Positions 16,483 through 24,665 of a DNA stretch of 64,000 nucleotides are shown piece after piece. This DNA comes from Brevibacillus sp051967035 (GTDB lineage: Bacteria > Bacillota > Bacilli > Brevibacillales > Brevibacillaceae). The notes beneath the pieces were generated by a model. It made no database searches, was not told the origin of the DNA, and saw only the letters and a program-made list of their open reading frames with translations. Every line of letters starts with the position of its first letter. Positions within the stretch are counted from its first letter, which is position 1. The DNA lies in assembly GCF_051967035.1 (NCBI RefSeq), contig NZ_JBQCKK010000010.1:74919-138918 (forward strand). Direction: 5' to 3'. The position numbers and the translations under genes were made by a program.

Positions 16483-17258
16483 TCTTTCACACCTTTTCTG
16501 TACCCGTGCGTGAAGGTTTTATCGTACAGCCTGGAACGGTATTGCTCGCTTTTTTCGTGAATGTCCGGGTCCAAAGCCCAGCCGGCCAAAATCATCGCGT
16601 GCTTGCGAATGCCGTTTTTGCCCATGTCTTCGTCCAGATTTTTCAAGGTCGTGCGCACGATCAACTGATCCGGCCAGCTCGCCCGCTGCACGACAGCGAC
16701 GGGCGTATCCTCGCTCCAGCCCGCCTCGATCAGCTCGCGCACCACTTTTTTCGTCAAAGTCGCGCTGAGGTACAGCGCCAGCGTGCAATGATGCTCCGCG
16801 AGCGCGCGCAGCTTTTCCCTGTCGGGCACAGGCGTGCGTCCTTCTGCACGGGTGAGGATCAGCGTCTGGGTCAGCTCGGGAATCGTCAGCTCCGCGCCGA
16901 CCGCCGCTGCCGCCGCAAACACAGAGCTTACGCCCGGCACGATTTCCACCTCGATGCCTTCTGCCTTCAACAGCGCGATCTGCTCCATGATCGCCCCGTA
17001 CACAGACGGATCGCCCGTATGCAGGCGCACGACCGTTTTGCCTTTGCGAATCCGGTCCACCATCAGCTCGACCATTTCTTCCAAGGCCATGCCGGAGCTG
17101 TGCAGCACCTCTGCGTCAGGGTTGCCGAGCGCCACCAGCTCTTCGTTGACGAGCGAGTCGGTGTACAAAATCACGTCTGCCTTTTGCAACAGCTTCAAGC
17201 CTTTGACCGTAATCAACTCCGGGTCGCCGGGACCCGCTCCCACTATGTACAGTTTCAT
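16479..17258 (-). CDS. cbiF: Cobalt-precorrin-4 C11-methyltransferase CbiF
   Basis: S-adenosylmethionine-dependent methylation at C11 of the corrin precursor. The 259-residue tetrapyrrole methylase has KLYIVGAGPGDPELITVKG, VVRLHTGDPSVYGAIMEQI, EIVPGVSSVFAAAAAVGAE, TLILTRAEGRTPVPD and VAVVQRASWPDQLIVRTTL. The TGDPSVYGA and TRAEGRTPVP segments separate CbiF/CobM from its paralogues. The length is normal. It overlaps cbiL and cbiG by 4 bp. Confidence 0.92.
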   Translation of the reverse strand: MKLYIVGAGPGDPELITVKGLKLLQKADVILYTDSLVNEELVALGNPDAEVLHSSGMALEEMVELMVDRIRKGKTVVRLHTGDPSVYGAIMEQIALLKAEGIEVEIVPGVSSVFAAAAAVGAELTIPELTQTLILTRAEGRTPVPDREKLRALAEHHCTLALYLSATLTKKVVRELIEAGWSEDTPVAVVQRASWPDQLIVRTTLKNLDEDMGKNGIRKHAMILAGWALDPDIHEKSEQYRSRLYDKTFTHGYRKGVKE

Positions 17259-17968
17259 CCTTTTTTCACCACCATCAGCGTAAGATAGCCAAGCTCTGCC
17301 CGCTCCAGCTCGCGCATGTCCGTCCAGACCATCTCTTCGGAGGAGGTGACTTTTGTCGCGACGGCGGCTTTGTCTGCGAGTCCCATTTCTTGCAGCAAAC
17401 CGATTATCATCGGCAACACTTTCGCTACCTTCAAAAACACGACGGTATCGTGGTTCTCAAGCGCTTTGCGCATCGCTTCCCGGTCTTCTGTCGCCGGAAT
17501 AATTCCGATCTGCTCATCGCCGTCCGCAAGCGGCAGGTTGAAGCGCGAAGCCGCTCCGAGAAACGAGGAGACACCCGGCACGGTCACGACAGGCACTTCC
17601 GGGTGCGCGTCGTGCATGACCCGCATCATGTGGATAAACGTGCTGTAAAACATCGGGTCACCTTCCGTCACGAACGCGACATCTTTTCCCGCAGACAGAC
17701 GCTCCCAGACGATTTCCACCGTTTTGTTCCACTCGCGCTCCAAAATTTCCTTGTCCCGCGTCATCGGGAACACCAGTCCGAGCATTTCTTTTTCTGACTG
17801 CTGCACGTACAGCTCGGCGATCTGGTGCGCGTAGCTTTTGCTGCCCATCCGCTTTTTCGGATACGCGATCACCGGCGATTGCTGCAACAGGCGGAATGCC
17901 TTGACCGTAATCAGCTCCGGGTCGCCGGGACCTACGCCCAGCCCGTACAATGTTCCGATCTTGCTCAC
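17255..17968 (-). CDS. cbiL: Cobalt-precorrin-2 C20-methyltransferase CbiL
   Basis: Methylates C20, the carbon later extruded during ring contraction. The 237-residue protein shows the methylase core: GTLYGLGVGPGDPELITVKA, PVIAYPKKRMGSKSYAHQIA, VAFVTEGDPMFYSTFIHMM, VVTVPGVSSFLGAASRFNLP and TVVFLKVAKVLPMI. The GDPMFYSTFIHMM segment is typical of CobI/CbiL. It overlaps cbiET upstream and cbiF downstream by 4 bp each. Confidence 0.92.
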   Translation of the reverse strand: MSKIGTLYGLGVGPGDPELITVKAFRLLQQSPVIAYPKKRMGSKSYAHQIAELYVQQSEKEMLGLVFPMTRDKEILEREWNKTVEIVWERLSAGKDVAFVTEGDPMFYSTFIHMMRVMHDAHPEVPVVTVPGVSSFLGAASRFNLPLADGDEQIGIIPATEDREAMRKALENHDTVVFLKVAKVLPMIIGLLQEMGLADKAAVATKVTSSEEMVWTDMRELERAELGYLTLMVVKKG

Positions 17969-19194
17969 TTGCCGTCTCCCCCTTGTTCCTCTGTCTGCTT
18001 GGCCCAGGCCGTGATGATGTAGATCGGATTCAACGCCTCAAACCGCGTCAGTGACAAAATCGGCTTGCTGCGCGACAACTGCGCCAATGTCACCGATGTT
18101 TCAAAGCCTTCCTCTGCAAAAGCTTGCGTCGCTTCGTACAGCGTCTCGATTGTCGCAGCGTTGACCACGATTCGACCCTCCGGACGCAGACGCGTGCAGC
18201 AAAGATGCAATAGCTCGCGCAACTCCCCGCCGCTGCCGCCGATGAACACGGCATCCGGGTCCGGGAACTCGTCCAGTCCTTGCGGCGCGCGCGCATGTAC
18301 AACGGTCACATCCGTGCGAAACTTCATCATGTTCTGGCGGCAGTTTTCCAGATCGTCCGCGTTTTTCTCCACGCCGTACACTTCGCCTTCCCGCGCGATC
18401 CGCGCCGCCTCGATGGCGACAGAGCCTGTGCAGGTGCCGATGTCCCAGACGATGCTTTTGGCGTGCAATTGCAGCTGGGCGATGCTCAATATGCGCACTT
18501 CTTTTTTCGTAATCAGTCCTTTGTCCGGCTTGCGCTGGGAAAACTCTTCGTCCGCAATTCCAAACGGCCAGACCGGGCTTGGACGGCGTTTTTTCAAAAT
18601 CACGACATTCAGATCGGAAAAGATGCCATCTACCATTTCCTCCAGCGTGTACCAGCCCGTCCGCTCCTCGGTGCTGCCCAGGTTCTCGGCCACGAACGCC
18701 TCGTATTCCGTCATCTGAAACGACAGCAAATAACGGGCGATAGCCGCTGGCGAGTTTTCCCGGTCGGTGAGCAGCGCGACCTTTTCCTTCCCGTCGATGC
18801 GCTGCGCCAGTCCCTTGATGCTGCGGCCGTGCACGCTGACGAGCGCCGCATCCTGCCACGCCTCGCCCATTTTGGCGAATGCGAGCTGGATGGAGCTTAG
18901 GTGCGGGTAAATGTCCACATTCAGCTTTTTCGCCAGCAAACTGCCGATCCCGTAAAAGAGCGGATCGCCCGAAGCGAGGATGACCGTCTTGCGCGTCTCG
19001 GAGCGCAGCTCCTCCACCATTGCGGACAAGCCGCCTTTCAGCACCCGTTTTTCCCCTTTGTACTCCGGAAAAAAGCCCAGATGCCGCTCCCCGCCGACCA
19101 GAAGCTCGCTCTCTTCAATCCAGGTCCGGTACAACGGCAGCAGGCTTTGCTGCCCGTCATCCCCGATCCCGATTACTTTCATCGCTTGTGTCAT
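17965..19194 (-). CDS. cbiET: Fused precorrin C5/C15-methyltransferase and decarboxylase CbiE-CbiT (CobL type)
   Basis: One 409-residue chain carries two activities that are separate in many anaerobic producers. Residues 1 to about 200 are a tetrapyrrole methylase (CbiE: KVIGIGDDGQQSLLPLYRTW, LASGDPLFYGIGSLLAKKL), which methylates C5. The C-terminal half is a class-I methyltransferase (CbiT: SIVWDIGTCTGSVAIEAARI, DAVFIGGSGGELRELL), which methylates C15 and removes the acetate carboxylate at C12. The ATG at 19194 follows AAGGGTGA and overlaps the end of cbiD by 38 bp; a second in-frame ATG 12 nt later cannot be excluded. Confidence 0.92.
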   Translation of the reverse strand: MTQAMKVIGIGDDGQQSLLPLYRTWIEESELLVGGERHLGFFPEYKGEKRVLKGGLSAMVEELRSETRKTVILASGDPLFYGIGSLLAKKLNVDIYPHLSSIQLAFAKMGEAWQDAALVSVHGRSIKGLAQRIDGKEKVALLTDRENSPAAIARYLLSFQMTEYEAFVAENLGSTEERTGWYTLEEMVDGIFSDLNVVILKKRRPSPVWPFGIADEEFSQRKPDKGLITKKEVRILSIAQLQLHAKSIVWDIGTCTGSVAIEAARIAREGEVYGVEKNADDLENCRQNMMKFRTDVTVVHARAPQGLDEFPDPDAVFIGGSGGELRELLHLCCTRLRPEGRIVVNAATIETLYEATQAFAEEGFETSVTLAQLSRSKPILSLTRFEALNPIYIITAWAKQTEEQGGDGK

Positions 19195-20293
19195 TGATCG
19201 TCACCCTTCCCAACAGGGACCCTTTCATTGTGATGATGATGGTTTCGACCTCCAGACCGCCGCCTACTTCCTTCAGGGCCGCCCGACAGCAGTTCGCGCA
19301 CATAATCTCGAAAAAGGCAGGCGTATCTGCCATCAGATCGCCCACCTGCGAGGCCGTGTTCGCGGTGAGAATCTCGCGGACCCGCTCCTGCGGCGCGCCC
19401 GCCTCTTCTGCCATCCGGGCGAGAAAGCTGAAGTCGACAGGGGCGCTTTTCGAGTGGACCATCATGACGCCCTGCGCCACTTTGGAAAACTTGCCCATCA
19501 TCCCCACCAAGGTCACCTTGCGCATGTTTCGGTTCTTGCATTGCTTGAGCGCAAAACCGACAAAGTCTCCCATTTCCACGAACGCTTCCTCGGACAGCTC
19601 CGGGTAGGTGGCAATCCCGAACGATTCGCTCTTGCCGCCCGTGGACAGGACGATGTGGTCGCAGCCCGCCTCCTTGGCGACGTTGATCGCTTGCGCCACG
19701 CTCGCTTTGTAGGCAGAAGTGGAAAACGGCACCACGATTCCGCGCGTCCCCAAAATGGAGATGCCTCCGAGTATGCCGAGTCGTCCATTCAATGTTTTTT
19801 TGGCGATTTCCTCGCCCGCTGGCACAGAGATCACGATTTTGATTCCGCGCTTTGTCCCGTACTCATCGAGCACCGCCTGCGCGGTGTCCCGAATCATTTT
19901 GCGCGGGACGGGGTTAATCGCCGCTTCTCCGATCGGAACAGGCAGCCCCGGCTTGGTCACCCGACCGACACCAACGCCGCCGTCCAGCATAATGCCCGGC
20001 TCATCGGACCATTCCACGGTGGAGAGAATCAGCGCACCGTGGGTCGCATCCGGGTCGTCTCCGCCGTCCTTGATCGTGCCCGCCGTCGCTTTTTCCGGCG
20101 AAACTTCGCAGCTCTCCATCCGAAACGTCACGTCCTCGCCAATCGGCAGGCGGATGGTGGCCTCTGACTGCGGCTCCTGGGTAATCAGCGCGATCAAAGC
20201 AGCCTTGGTCGTCGCCGTTGCGCATGCTCCCGTTGTATAGCCGTGGCGGAGGGGTTTTGCCTCTTTTTCGTCCGACGCTGCTTTGGCTGCCAT
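19157..20293 (-). CDS. cbiD: Cobalt-precorrin-5B C1-methyltransferase CbiD
   Basis: Methylates C1 after CbiG has opened the lactone; a marker of the anaerobic route. The 378-residue protein starts with a charged extension and then the family signature LRHGYTTGACATATTKAAL. Later come DGGDDPDATHGALI, GGVGVGRVTKPGL, ISVPAGEEIAKKTLNGRLG and GGISILGTRGIV, and a Cys-containing C-terminal part. It lies 5 bp behind cbiC and overlaps cbiET by 38 bp, the largest overlap in the operon, which suggests tight translational coupling. Confidence 0.92.
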   Translation of the reverse strand: MAAKAASDEKEAKPLRHGYTTGACATATTKAALIALITQEPQSEATIRLPIGEDVTFRMESCEVSPEKATAGTIKDGGDDPDATHGALILSTVEWSDEPGIMLDGGVGVGRVTKPGLPVPIGEAAINPVPRKMIRDTAQAVLDEYGTKRGIKIVISVPAGEEIAKKTLNGRLGILGGISILGTRGIVVPFSTSAYKASVAQAINVAKEAGCDHIVLSTGGKSESFGIATYPELSEEAFVEMGDFVGFALKQCKNRNMRKVTLVGMMGKFSKVAQGVMMVHSKSAPVDFSFLARMAEEAGAPQERVREILTANTASQVGDLMADTPAFFEIMCANCCRAALKEVGGGLEVETIIITMKGSLLGRVTINDTSDESNRDRG

Positions 20294-20298
20294 CTCTT

Positions 20299-20949
20299 TT
20301 ATCCCAACCGTTCCGCCATGATGGAAATGGCATTCAATGCTGCTACTGTCACAGGGCTTCCGCCTTTGCGCCCGATGTTCGTGATGAACGGAATGTCTAG
20401 CTTCGCCAGCTCTTCCTTGGACTCTGCCGCAGAGACGAAGCCGACTGGCATCCCGATCACAAGACCTGGCTTCGCTTCGCCTTCCTTCACCAGGCGAATC
20501 AGCTCCAGGAGCGCTGTCGGCGCGTTGCCGATGCAGAAAATGCCGCCGTCTGCTTCCTTCACCGCTTTGCGCATGGAAATGATCGCGCGCGTCGTGTTGA
20601 GGCGTTTCGCTTCTTCCATGACGTCGCGGTCGGAGATGTACACCTTCACTTGGCCGCCGAACTTCTCGATCCGGTTTTTGCTGATGCCGACCTGAACCAT
20701 TTGCACGTCCGCGACGACGATTTTGCCTCTGCGGATCGCCTGAATACCGGATTGGACAGCATCCGGGTGGAAGACGAGGCTGCGTCCCAGCTCAAAGTCT
20801 GCGGACGCGTGGATGACGCGCTGCACGACGGGAAATTGTTCGGCGGTAAAAGGATGCTCGCCCAGTTCATCGGCAATGATTTGAAAGCTCATGTCCTCGA
20901 TCTCTTGCGGTTGGACAGTCAAAGGCTTGAATTCCGTCTTGAAATCCAT
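20299..20949 (-). CDS. cbiC: Cobalt-precorrin-8 methylmutase CbiC
   Basis: Moves the methyl group from C11 to C12 to give cobyrinic acid. The 216-residue protein has the catalytic-His region FPVVQRVIHASADFELGRSL, followed by IVADVQMVQVGISKNRIE, ISMRKAVKEADGGIFCIGNA and PFITNIGRKGGSPVTVAALN. The ATG at 20949 follows GGAGGAAACCAACC. The open frame continues upstream for 24 codons, but this leader lacks the family's character. The gap to cbiJ is 61 bp and to cbiD 5 bp. Confidence 0.93.
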   Translation of the reverse strand: MDFKTEFKPLTVQPQEIEDMSFQIIADELGEHPFTAEQFPVVQRVIHASADFELGRSLVFHPDAVQSGIQAIRRGKIVVADVQMVQVGISKNRIEKFGGQVKVYISDRDVMEEAKRLNTTRAIISMRKAVKEADGGIFCIGNAPTALLELIRLVKEGEAKPGLVIGMPVGFVSAAESKEELAKLDIPFITNIGRKGGSPVTVAALNAISIMAERLG

Positions 20950-21010
20950 GGTTGGTTTCCTCCAGTCAGTGGTTTGGGGTGCTGCTCGACTCGACCAATG
21001 GCTTGGCGCG

Positions 21011-21778
21011 TTATGGCACAACCGCCTTGAGCTGGTTCAGCACGCTTTCGTAATCGGAAAACTTGGTGCCGTAGTCGATTTTCGGCCGACCGATGACAAT
21101 GGTTTCGATGCCCATTTCCAGCGCCGCTTCCACTTTTTCGTCAAATGCGCCGACCTTGCCGCTTTCCTTCGTAATCATCAGCGTCACGCCGTAGTGGGCG
21201 TAAAGCGCCTTGTTCAGCTCCTTGGAAAAAGGCCCCTGCATCGCGACGATGTTTTTTTGCTCCAAGCCGAGCTCCTCGCATTTTTGCATGTTGTCCACGC
21301 GCGGCAGCATCCGGGCGACCAAGGTCGTGTCCGGCAGGCCCAAGAGGCGGTCCGTGAACGTTTTCAGCGTCTTGCTGCCTGTCGTCAGCATGATGACCCC
21401 GCGCTTGTCTGCGGCAAGCTCAGCCGCCTGCACGTAGTCCTCGACGACGATCAGCTTTTCGCTGCCCGGCGCAGCAAGACTTTCCCGCTCGTAGCGGATG
21501 TACGGCACACCTGCGCCCTCCGCCCCGGCCATGGCGTTTTTCGAGGCTTCCTCGGCAAACGGGTGGCTTGCGTCTACCACGCACCGCACGCCTTTTTCCC
21601 GGATCAACTGCTGGATGTCGTCCGCGCTCAAGCGTCCGACCCGGACAGGCAGACCTGCCTCTTCCATGCTTTTCGCAGCGTTGTCTGTTACGACCGTCGT
21701 CAAAAGGTCGTAGCCGGTTTCCTTGATGAACCGGGCCAATTCGCGGGCGTCGCTCGTTCCAGCCAGTACCAGTATCAT
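21011..21778 (-). CDS. cbiJ: Cobalt-precorrin-6A reductase CbiJ
   Basis: NADPH-dependent reduction of the macrocycle before the CbiE/T steps. The 255-residue protein begins MILVLAGTSDARELARFIKE, the hallmark of CbiJ/CobK, followed by VDASHPFAEEASKNAM, IRYERESL, TGSKTLKTFTDRLLG and VTLMITKESGKVGAFDEKVE. The length is normal. It starts 13 bp behind cbiX. Confidence 0.92.
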   Translation of the reverse strand: MILVLAGTSDARELARFIKETGYDLLTTVVTDNAAKSMEEAGLPVRVGRLSADDIQQLIREKGVRCVVDASHPFAEEASKNAMAGAEGAGVPYIRYERESLAAPGSEKLIVVEDYVQAAELAADKRGVIMLTTGSKTLKTFTDRLLGLPDTTLVARMLPRVDNMQKCEELGLEQKNIVAMQGPFSKELNKALYAHYGVTLMITKESGKVGAFDEKVEAALEMGIETIVIGRPKIDYGTKFSDYESVLNQLKAVVP

Positions 21779-21791
21779 GCTGTGTCTCCTC

Positions 21792-22739
21792 CTACTTGGT
21801 TACGTGGTCGTGTTTGTGCTCATGCTTGTGGTCATGGTCGTGAGCATGGTGGTGGTCATGATCGTGATGATGGCCATGGTGATGATGATGGTGCCCATGG
21901 CCGTGCTCGTCGTCATGATGGTGGTGGTGATGGTCGATATGCTCCATCGCTGCCAGCCTGTACTGACAGGTGTCGCAGTTCAGCTTCACTTCCCCGTGCA
22001 GCGCTTCCTCGATCCGGTCCTTCATCACTTCTTTTAGCAGCGGGTGAAAGCCGAAATATTCGGCCAGCTCGAACTGGGCTTCCGGATATTGCTGGCGGAA
22101 CTTTTCCAGCTGATCGCTCATCCGCTTCATCAGTACGCCTGTAAACAGGAAATACGGCAAGAGCACGATCCGCTTCGCGCCGAGCTTCAGACAGCGCTCC
22201 ACACCTTCGTCGTAGAGCGGATAGGTCACGCCCATGAAAGCCGTCTCGACCCACCGCGCCTTGTAGCGCTCCCAGAACAGGCGGGACATTTTGTAAAGAT
22301 CGCTGTTGGCGTCCGCGTCGCTGCTGCCGCGCCCGATCACGAGCACTGCCAGGTCGTCGTGGTCTTCGCCCGAAGCAAAGCCCGCTTCCGCCATGCGCGC
22401 AGACAGGATGTGGATGACTTCCTCGTGAATGCCGATCGGACGGCCGTAGATGAACTGCACGTGCGGATACAGTTCCTTCGCCTCGTCAATCGCCGCCGGA
22501 ATGTGGATTTTCGCATGTCCCGCCGAGAACAGGATGATCGGAATGACCGCCACCCGCGTAGCGCCGCGAGCGACGCACGTATGCAAGCCTTGCAGCATGT
22601 CAGGGCGCGCAAACTCCAGAAAGCACGTCTCGATGATCGGCACATCCAGCTCTGGCGCAAGCGAAGCGACAAACTGCCGGATTTCTTCATTGCCCTCCGG
22701 GTCCTTGCTCCCGTGTCCTACAAATAATACCGCGTCCAT
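21792..22739 (-). CDS. cbiX: Sirohydrochlorin cobaltochelatase CbiX with long His-rich tail
   Basis: Inserts Co2+ into sirohydrochlorin, the committed cobalt step. The 315-residue protein is a long-form CbiX with two chelatase halves: DAVLFVGHGSKDPEGNEEI and VIPIILFSAGHAKIHIPAAI in the first, LAVLVIGRGSSDADANSDLY and IVLLPYFLFTGVLMKRMSD in the second. Near residue 255 a CDTC motif follows. The last 50 or so residues are extraordinarily His-rich (about 29 His mixed with Asp, Gly, Glu and Lys), likely a cobalt or nickel store or delivery site. Some bacillary CbiX proteins have a CxxC/Fe-S motif and a His-rich tail, so this matches in kind. The ATG at 22739 follows GAGGGGG. Confidence 0.92.
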   Translation of the reverse strand: MDAVLFVGHGSKDPEGNEEIRQFVASLAPELDVPIIETCFLEFARPDMLQGLHTCVARGATRVAVIPIILFSAGHAKIHIPAAIDEAKELYPHVQFIYGRPIGIHEEVIHILSARMAEAGFASGEDHDDLAVLVIGRGSSDADANSDLYKMSRLFWERYKARWVETAFMGVTYPLYDEGVERCLKLGAKRIVLLPYFLFTGVLMKRMSDQLEKFRQQYPEAQFELAEYFGFHPLLKEVMKDRIEEALHGEVKLNCDTCQYRLAAMEHIDHHHHHHDDEHGHGHHHHHHGHHHDHDHHHAHDHDHKHEHKHDHVTK

Positions 22740-22773
22740 TTCGTTTCCCCCTCGTCTTTGTTCAAACAACCGA

Positions 22774-24555
22774 TCAATCTCCGCAAGCGGCGTTCTCGAT
22801 TTCCGCCTTGGCCGGTTCGTACCAGGCGTAGCCTTCCAGTTCGCCTACCCGTTGGAAAAACTTGTGGAAGCGTTCATTCGGAAATGCCTCTTTTTTGAAG
22901 CGGTTCACGATTCGCTCGACAATCGGCACGATCTCCTCCTTGTCGATGCCTTCCGCGACCGGAATGCCGGAGTGGGCATTGCGCCCGACCGTTTTCGCGC
23001 CCAGGAACAGATCGAACTTGCCTTTGCGGAACACGATGCCGATATCCTCCCGGACGGCTCCGTAACAGGCCATTCCGCAGCCGTTGAAGCCGATTTTCAG
23101 CTCTTTCGGCATTTCTTTTCCGCCCAGTCTGCGGTGCAGTTCCTCCGCGTACGGAATGCTGTCTTTTTTCTCGCCGTCGCAAAAATCGCACGCTTTTACC
23201 TGCAATACGTCTCCGATCGGACTGAGGATCAGCCCCAGCTCGCGCAAGCGGCCTGTCAGGCTGTCCGGGTCGGCAGTCGGCACGCGCAAAATCATCTGGT
23301 GATGCGGCGTGTATTCGATCTCGCCCTTTTCACCCGCCACCTCGGCAATCGCCATCATTTGCTGCGGCGTTATTTTTTTGTTGGCGACGCCTGGACTGAC
23401 GGCAAATTCGAAAATCATTTCCGGCTGAAACGCTGAGGCTGGACGCACGTTGCTTGCTGTGGCAGGCTTCGTTTCGATACCTTTGGCAGCATGGAGCGCA
23501 TTCAGCGCCTGCATCGCCCATTCGAATGGCGGACGCTCTGCCTGCGGCTTTGCTGTCTCCAGCTTTTGCTCGACTGGCGGCGCTTCCAGAACAGCCGTCC
23601 TGATCGCCGTGTCGGCATGCGCCGCTTCCGGCGCCGTTGCCTTCGCCGCTTCCCCAGCCGCCACAGGGCGCTCGCTCGCAGGCTCGGCTGACTTGGCCGC
23701 AGAGACGTTGATGCTTTCGCCGCTCGCTTCGAGCGACCACGGTTCGTTTTCCACGCGCAGGCGCTGGTGCGGCTTCAGCGGCTGCTCATCCGCAGACAGC
23801 GTGTACTTGCGCTGATAGCCGCGCGGCGTAATCATTTTGCCATCGTAGACAAACGTCGAAGAGTTCCCGATAATGACCGTCGTCAGCATGCCGATGTCGT
23901 GTTCGAGCATTTGCGCCAGCGTCGTCACCACAACCGTCTCGCGCTCGCGATAGGCGCTCTTCACAATACCGACAGGGGTATCTGGCGAGCGGTATTGCAG
24001 CAGGATGCGCTGCGCCTCGACGATCTGCCGCGTCCGCCTGCCGCTGCGCGGGTTGTACAGGGCAATGACAAAGTCGGCCATCCCGGCTGCGTCAATCCGT
24101 TTGGCAATCAGCTCCCATGGCGTCAAGTGGTCGCTCAGGCTGATCGTGCAGGCGTCGTGCATGATCGGAGCGCCGAGGATCGCGCCACAGGAGTTGATCG
24201 CCGAAATGCCCGGCACGATTTCGACCGGAACGCCTGTCGCTTCGGTCCAGCCTTTTTCCACCAGCACCTCGTAGACCAGTCCCGCCATCCCGTAGACGCC
24301 GGAGTCGCCGCTGGAGATGACCGCTACTTTTTTGCCTTCCTCTTCCGCCTGACGCACGGCTTCGCGCGCTCGCGTCACTTCCTCGGTCATTCCGGTGCTG
24401 ACGATCTCCTGGTGGGTCAAAAGGCCGCGAATCAAATCCACGTAAGTCGAATAGCCGATAATGACATCCGACTCTTGCAACGCCTCTCTCGCCCGCTTGG
24501 TGATATGTTCAAAACTTCCCGGGCCAAACCCGATCACAAACAACTTGCCGCTCAT
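22774..24555 (-). CDS. cbiH60: Precorrin-3B C17-methyltransferase fused to a sulfite/nitrite-reductase-like Fe-S domain (CbiH60 type)
   Basis: Ring contraction and C17 methylation. The 593-residue chain has three parts. Residues 1 to about 245 are a CbiH methylase (KLFVIGFGPGSFEHITKRA, VISSGDSGVYGMAGLVYEV, EIVPGISAINSCGAILGAP, DFVIALYNPRSGRRTRQI). A linker of about 120 residues rich in Ala, Pro and Glu follows. From about 375 to the end is a NirA/CysI-like ferredoxin-type domain with four cysteines in ACDFCDG and FNGCGMACYG, suited to a [4Fe-4S] cluster. This architecture is known from Bacillus megaterium CbiH60. The ATG at 24555 follows AAGGGGAGGG. Confidence 0.92.
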   Translation of the reverse strand: MSGKLFVIGFGPGSFEHITKRAREALQESDVIIGYSTYVDLIRGLLTHQEIVSTGMTEEVTRAREAVRQAEEEGKKVAVISSGDSGVYGMAGLVYEVLVEKGWTEATGVPVEIVPGISAINSCGAILGAPIMHDACTISLSDHLTPWELIAKRIDAAGMADFVIALYNPRSGRRTRQIVEAQRILLQYRSPDTPVGIVKSAYRERETVVVTTLAQMLEHDIGMLTTVIIGNSSTFVYDGKMITPRGYQRKYTLSADEQPLKPHQRLRVENEPWSLEASGESINVSAAKSAEPASERPVAAGEAAKATAPEAAHADTAIRTAVLEAPPVEQKLETAKPQAERPPFEWAMQALNALHAAKGIETKPATASNVRPASAFQPEMIFEFAVSPGVANKKITPQQMMAIAEVAGEKGEIEYTPHHQMILRVPTADPDSLTGRLRELGLILSPIGDVLQVKACDFCDGEKKDSIPYAEELHRRLGGKEMPKELKIGFNGCGMACYGAVREDIGIVFRKGKFDLFLGAKTVGRNAHSGIPVAEGIDKEEIVPIVERIVNRFKKEAFPNERFHKFFQRVGELEGYAWYEPAKAEIENAACGD

Positions 24556-24617
24556 ACGGTCCCTCCCCTTTCGCTTGCCTGCGTGTCGCACGCCGCCGTT
24601 TTTTGGTTCATTCTCAT
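24552..24617 (-). CDS. Possible 21-residue leader ORF coupled to cbiH60
   Basis: In the 110-bp gap between cbiB and cbiH60 an ATG follows GCGGAAGG and opens a frame of 21 codons (MRMNQKTAACDTQASERGGT then V). Its TGA overlaps the cbiH60 ATG in ATGA, the same junction seen between many genes of this operon. It may serve translational coupling across the gap rather than make a functional peptide. It is short, and conservation cannot be judged. Confidence 0.3.
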   Translation of the reverse strand: MRMNQKTAACDTQASERGGTV

Positions 24618-24665
24618 TCCTTCCGCTGCCCTGCGCCTCGATCCGCTTGCCGTTCTCCGCTTTAA

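Noticed and set aside
21792..21950. CAT-rich tract as a tandem DNA repeat or CRISPR-like array
   Set aside because: It is the coding sequence of the His-rich tail of CbiX; units are irregular and there are no spacers.
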